From assembly GCF_022825805.1 (NCBI RefSeq), contig NZ_JAJDWC010000119.1, forward strand, positions 1 through 64,000: a stretch of 64,000 bases of DNA, given 5' to 3'. Below the pieces are notes generated by a model. It searched no databases. It was given only the letters and a program-made list of their open reading frames with translations, and was not told where the DNA came from. Numbering within the stretch: the stretch's first letter is position 1; every line of letters begins with the position of its first letter. Positions 62,486 through 64,000 of this stretch are shown here, piece after piece. The position numbers were made by a program, and so were the translations under genes. Source of the DNA: Phaeobacter sp. GTDB lineage: Bacteria > Pseudomonadota > Alphaproteobacteria > Rhodobacterales > Rhodobacteraceae.

Positions 62486-63409
62486 CTATACCGGGACCAC
62501 AGAGAGCTTTGTTTCTTTCGTTATCTCGTCCGCGACGACTTGGTTGCGACCACCATTTTTCGCGGCATAGAGCAGCTCATCCGATCGCTTGAGCAGAGAT
62601 GCACCATCGGTGGAACCGGCTGCGATTTGTGTCAGACCGATACTGACAGTGAGGCGGATCTTATGATCGTCGGCTCTGATCTCCTGCTGCTCCACGCTCT
62701 TGCGCAAGCGCTCGCAGGCAATGAACGCACCAGCGATATCCGTTTGCGGGAAAACGAGCGCAAATTCTTCGCCCCCGAGCCTGCCAACCAGGTCGACGGT
62801 TCGGAACTCTCGGATCAGCATCCGCGACAGTTGCTGCAAGACCTTGTCGCCAGCGTCGTGGCCGTAGGTATCATTGATACGCTTGAAGTGATCGACATCG
62901 AGCATCGCAACAGCGAGCGGTTGGCCAAGGTCCAGCGCATTTTGAAAATTTGCATCCAGCGTTTTGAGAAATGGCCTGCGGTTGGAGACCTGGGTCAGAG
63001 GGTCGGTGTTCGCCTCGATCTGCAGCAGCTCGTAGGCCTTCGTCAGCTCACGGATGCTCAGGATCCCGACCAGCTTCCCATCCTCGAGCACGGGCATATG
63101 TCGGAAAGCGTTGTCGTTCATCAACCGAAGGACATAGGCAACTTCGTCCTCCGGAGAGCACGACACAACCGAGCGCGTCATAACGTCCGCAACCGGCCGG
63201 TCACCCGCGTTGGGGTCAGAGCTCGCCACAACAGGTATCAGATCCCGCTCAGACACTATACCGACCATTTTGTTGTCATCTTCTGTGACAACCAGGGCCC
63301 CGAGCCTGTGTTTGACCAAAAGCTGCGCTGTTTCTTTTAAGGTGACATCCGGACTAACGCCTTTGACCGCGGTAGACTGTTTCGCCAGCAAAAGCGTTTC
63401 GACCTTCAT
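62486..63409 (-). CDS. Tandem CBS plus GGDEF diguanylate cyclase
   Basis: Two CBS motifs then DPLTQVSNRRPFLKTLD...RLGGEEFALVFP. Confidence 0.92.
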   Translation of the reverse strand: MKVETLLLAKQSTAVKGVSPDVTLKETAQLLVKHRLGALVVTEDDNKMVGIVSERDLIPVVASSDPNAGDRPVADVMTRSVVSCSPEDEVAYVLRLMNDNAFRHMPVLEDGKLVGILSIRELTKAYELLQIEANTDPLTQVSNRRPFLKTLDANFQNALDLGQPLAVAMLDVDHFKRINDTYGHDAGDKVLQQLSRMLIREFRTVDLVGRLGGEEFALVFPQTDIAGAFIACERLRKSVEQQEIRADDHKIRLTVSIGLTQIAAGSTDGASLLKRSDELLYAAKNGGRNQVVADEITKETKLSVVPV

Positions 63410-63740
63410 GACCCACTCCATGTTTCAACAGGGCCAAGAGTATGGGAAAAATATGAATCAGCGATAAAGATTTGAGAAATGCTTAGATTTTCTATTTGAA
63501 CAAATCTCGCTATTCCAAGCGGTTGCCCTGACACTCAGCGACACCAAACAGGGTGCCATAAGCCCCGCCCAAAGCTGTGGTTCACCCAGACTGCCAATGT
63601 GCCTCTGTGACTTCGGTCCGGCGACAGGAAAGGCATGTCCTCATGTTTGCCTCTCAAACCACTTGCGCAGACGAGCAAAAACAACTGATGTGTCGGCATA
63701 CTAAAAGTTAATTTTGTTACCCACTGACCGGATTGAACAG

Positions 63741-64000
63741 ATGACCACTGATATTGCGCCGACCACCATTTTGCACGACCTGGGGCTTCCAACCGATGGG
63801 CTGACCATGGGAGGTGCAACAGATCTTAACGGTGACGGGCTGACCGATATCGTGTTTATCTCCGGCTCCTTTCCTCCAAGCGATCCAATCCCCTCCGATC
63901 CGGTCATCCTGATGAACACCGGCAACGGAACCTTCACGCGTCTACCGCTGTCTTTGGCAGGCGACGGGATGATTCACCCACGCGAACTGGCCTTTGGTGA
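63741..64000 (+). CDS. FG-GAP/VCBS-like repeat protein, N-terminal part (runs off window)
   Basis: MTTDIAPTTILHDLGLPTDGLTMGGATDLNGDGLTDIVFISG; open frame to window end. Confidence 0.65.
   Translation, partial: MTTDIAPTTILHDLGLPTDGLTMGGATDLNGDGLTDIVFISGSFPPSDPIPSDPVILMNTGNGTFTRLPLSLAGDGMIHPRELAFG

Overview
The window is a roughly 64 kb, high-GC, densely coded chromosomal segment. Gene content points to a marine Rhodobacteraceae/Roseobacter-type alphaproteobacterium (inference from protein families and synteny; no database search was run). Main blocks, left to right: an IS5-type transposase tail; xylose catabolism (xylB-xylA-LacI regulator); tRNA-Ser(GGA); AlaX and an MscS-like channel; a tellurite-resistance-like trgA-trgB-cysK locus; cfa and a photolyase; a frameshifted cysteine desulfurase-like gene; a DMSP demethylation operon (DUF2182-DUF1326-dmdA-acuI) with a divergent FadR-type GntR regulator and a sharp palindromic operator; a circularly permuted two-piece tmRNA gene with tag ANDNRAPVALAA; a complete HutF/HutG-type histidine degradation cluster; chrA, sspB, fumC; a P450/membrane hydrolase pair; ccdA, tusA-like; RNase E; dctB/dctD with a GAFTGA-less activator; purQ/purS/purC; mprF-like with an in-frame tandem repeat; a BHMT-like / corrinoid / DUF1638 one-carbon cluster that resembles a split methionine synthase; sufE, rnd, purN, purM; tRNA(CAU); then a lower-GC accessory stretch with a secreted tail-collar-like protein, a small membrane protein and a CBS-GGDEF protein. 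Strongest leads: the DUF2182/DUF1326 extension of the dmdA operon, the split MetH-like cluster with DUF1638, the GAFTGA-less DctD, the tRNA-linked tail-collar/membrane pair, and a recurring pattern of short tandem duplications spanning stop codons. No CRISPR array, complete prophage or recognised defence system was seen.
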